From Himantopus leucocephalus (lineage: Eukaryota > Chordata > Aves > Charadriiformes > Recurvirostridae): a stretch of DNA of 64,000 bases. Shown piece by piece: positions 62,716 to 64,000 of this stretch. A program made the translations under genes and the position numbers. The stretch lies in NCBI GenBank assembly GCA_003993805.1, contig RSEF01000002.1:8571829-8635828 (forward strand), in the 5' to 3' direction. The first letter of the stretch is position 1. Every line of letters starts with the position of its first letter. The notes below the pieces were generated by a model. The model had not been told where the DNA came from. It saw only the letters and a program-made list of their open reading frames with translations, and did not search any database.

Positions 62716-64000
62716 GCAGGATGACTAATGCTAATACTTCTAATTTACATTGAAAAAATATTAATCATAAAAAGAAAATCAAAGAAAAAGGAAAGAAAAA
62801 ATGTATTTATTTTATTTGATATTGCAGCAAAATTTTGCTGGAAATTTCATTTGCAAAAATTCAATGCATGCGAAAACCTCCCATTTTCCCTTGTGGGAGG
62901 TATCAACGTCACTTCATTCAGCAATACTCTATGAATGGATTCCTATCATGAATTTTAAACTGATAAAGTCCTTTAATGTAATGTAAGAAAATAAGCAACC
63001 CTGGCCCAAATAAATATATTAAAACAATTATGAACACAATGAAGATTTTTTAAAAAGTATCATTTGTTTTATAATGTTGACTGCCTCTTCATGTTGTTGT
63101 ATTCTTGTTTTTATGCAGCTAAACTAAAACTGACTCTTCTCCCATAATGTGCTATTCTTTGTGCTACAGAGAGTCTGTGCACGTGTGCATGTCTATATGT
63201 AAAGAAGACAGAAAGAGATAAATAGGGAAATTTTATGAGGAACTCAAGGTGTTCAGCTGCACTTCCAAACCCCAACTAGGACCTCAAGTCTGCAGTGTTT
63301 TCACCTGTATTTAACTGTTTGTTCCCTCTGATTTTGGTTCTTGAATTGAAATACCTAATATAGGTATACAGTGACCATGAAATTATTACCATGCACCGAG
63401 AAAGAATGGAAACCTTCAAAAAGTAGTGGGTTTGGGCAGACTGGTATGTACTGTGGAAAGGCAGGTCAGGATTTAATGGCTTAATTCTAGACCTAAACCT
63501 GGTAAGATAAAGTTGCAGTGTTTCCGTGGCTGCAGTTGGAGCTGGAGTGGAACCTCATAGTAGAAGCAGTTAAAAAGGACCATTTTTTTTCTGAGTTGTT
63601 TTTAACCTTGATCAGCTCTACCGGGCAAACTGTTGAACTGTCACCAGCAAAGAGCCACAGAGATGCAGCACTAATGAAAATATTCCTCTTATCCTTTTTG
63701 ACTTTACATGTAATCCACAGCATGTAGATAAATAGGAAAAAAAAAAAAAAGAGATAAAGATAAATCTAGGTCTATAAAAGTAGTATGTCCATCTGAAACA
63801 TAAACTTGAATTGAGAAAAAGATGTTTTTTTCTTCTGGATTTCATGACTGGGCTTTTATAGGAGGCTGTTAAGTCTTTTTTAATTGTTATATCGTGTCAG
63901 GCAACCCAGAACATGACTGATTTTGGAAAGATAACAGAAAGTGCCTCCTCCTCCCCGCCCCCCATCCTTCCTTCTCTGAATGGATTTTGTGTATTATATT

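Larger units (their letters stand above)
1..64000 (+). other. PTPRN2: PTPRN2 gene body, internal part (six exons and their introns)
   Basis: Six exons on the + strand translate into one continuous frame that aligns, in order, with the luminal domain of vertebrate PTPRN2 (phogrin, IA-2beta). The diagnostic matches are SSEE.NAGVENVKS, GLQLEV, GYIVT, DPL..E.G, AF.DV and VLGPAVTF. The VLGPAVTF form fits PTPRN2; the paralogue PTPRN has VVGPALTF at this place, as I recall it. The family protein sits in the membrane of insulin and neuropeptide dense-core granules, and its cytosolic phosphatase-like domain has little or no activity toward protein phosphotyrosine. Neither the first nor the last exon is here, so no promoter, start codon, stop codon or polyadenylation site of the gene can be annotated. 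The long introns fit the very large size of this gene in other vertebrates. Confidence 0.92.
50077..64000 (+). other. PTPRN2: PTPRN2 intron downstream of the last visible exon (5' part)
   Basis: Donor GTAAGA at 50077; the acceptor is beyond the window. Named contents: an old CR1 relic at 51240-52200 with a 112-bp tandem repeat inside, a MIR-like relic near 56.5 kb, a diverged repeat pair at 57909-57986 and 59390-59468, another MIR-like relic at 61795-61858, a minus-strand CR1 tail near 62.05 kb, and simple repeats at 62.1-62.7 kb. I searched it by eye for a phase-1 acceptor followed by the expected TVDNKDKLE-like sequence and found none. Confidence 0.8.

Noticed and set aside
1..64000. CRISPR arrays, operons, phage or bacterial defence systems
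   Set aside because: The window is vertebrate intron and exon sequence. No spaced direct-repeat array and no prokaryotic gene organisation exist, and the only regular array is the 112-bp tandem repeat without spacers.
50077..64000. Search for the next PTPRN2 exon and for the intronic miR-153 hairpin known from this gene in other vertebrates
   Set aside because: No VDNKDKLE-like coding segment after a suitable acceptor and no miR-153 mature sequence were seen. The microRNA lies in a later intron in other species.

Overview
This window is vertebrate nuclear DNA, almost certainly avian. It is AT-rich and mostly non-coding. It carries short exons with GT-AG borders and reading phases that chain together, CR1 retrotransposon copies ending in the ATTCTATG-type 3' terminus, and decayed MIR and older CR1 relics. 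Nothing looks bacterial or plasmid-borne, and two 100-N assembly gaps are present. The species cannot be named from the sequence.

I recognise one gene. The whole window lies inside PTPRN2 (phogrin / IA-2beta), a receptor-type tyrosine phosphatase-like protein of dense-core secretory granules, transcribed on the + strand. Six internal coding exons are visible: 2454-2928, 10448-10702, 12059-12099, 13862-14232, 33641-33727 and 49997-50076. They total 1309 nt, about 436 codons in one open frame, with phases 0>1, 1>1, 1>0, 0>2, 2>2 and 2>1. They encode the middle and membrane-proximal part of the luminal domain: a variable acidic region, a conserved segment with a dibasic KK site, and the first part of the mature ectodomain fold. 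The signal peptide, RESP18-like N-terminus, transmembrane helix and phosphatase domain would lie outside the window.

Layout: 1-2453 is the end of an upstream intron. 2454-14232 holds four exons with introns of about 7.5, 1.4 and 1.8 kb; the first contains a CR1 copy broken by a gap. 14233-33640 is a 19.4 kb intron with one CR1 3' fragment, an old CR1 relic and a MIR relic. 33728-49996 is a 16.3 kb intron with two short CR1 3' tails, MIR relics and a minus-strand CR1 broken by the second gap. It also has two coding-like or conserved-looking islands near 45.9 and 47.7 kb. 50077-64000 is the start of the next intron, with an old CR1 relic that contains a clean three-copy 112-bp tandem repeat, and a diverged repeat pair.

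I found no convincing undescribed biological system. The leads most worth checking are the minus-strand coding-like block at 45863-45952, the GC-rich ORF-like island at 47640-47960, and the 112-bp tandem expansion inside a dead LINE at 51674-52006.
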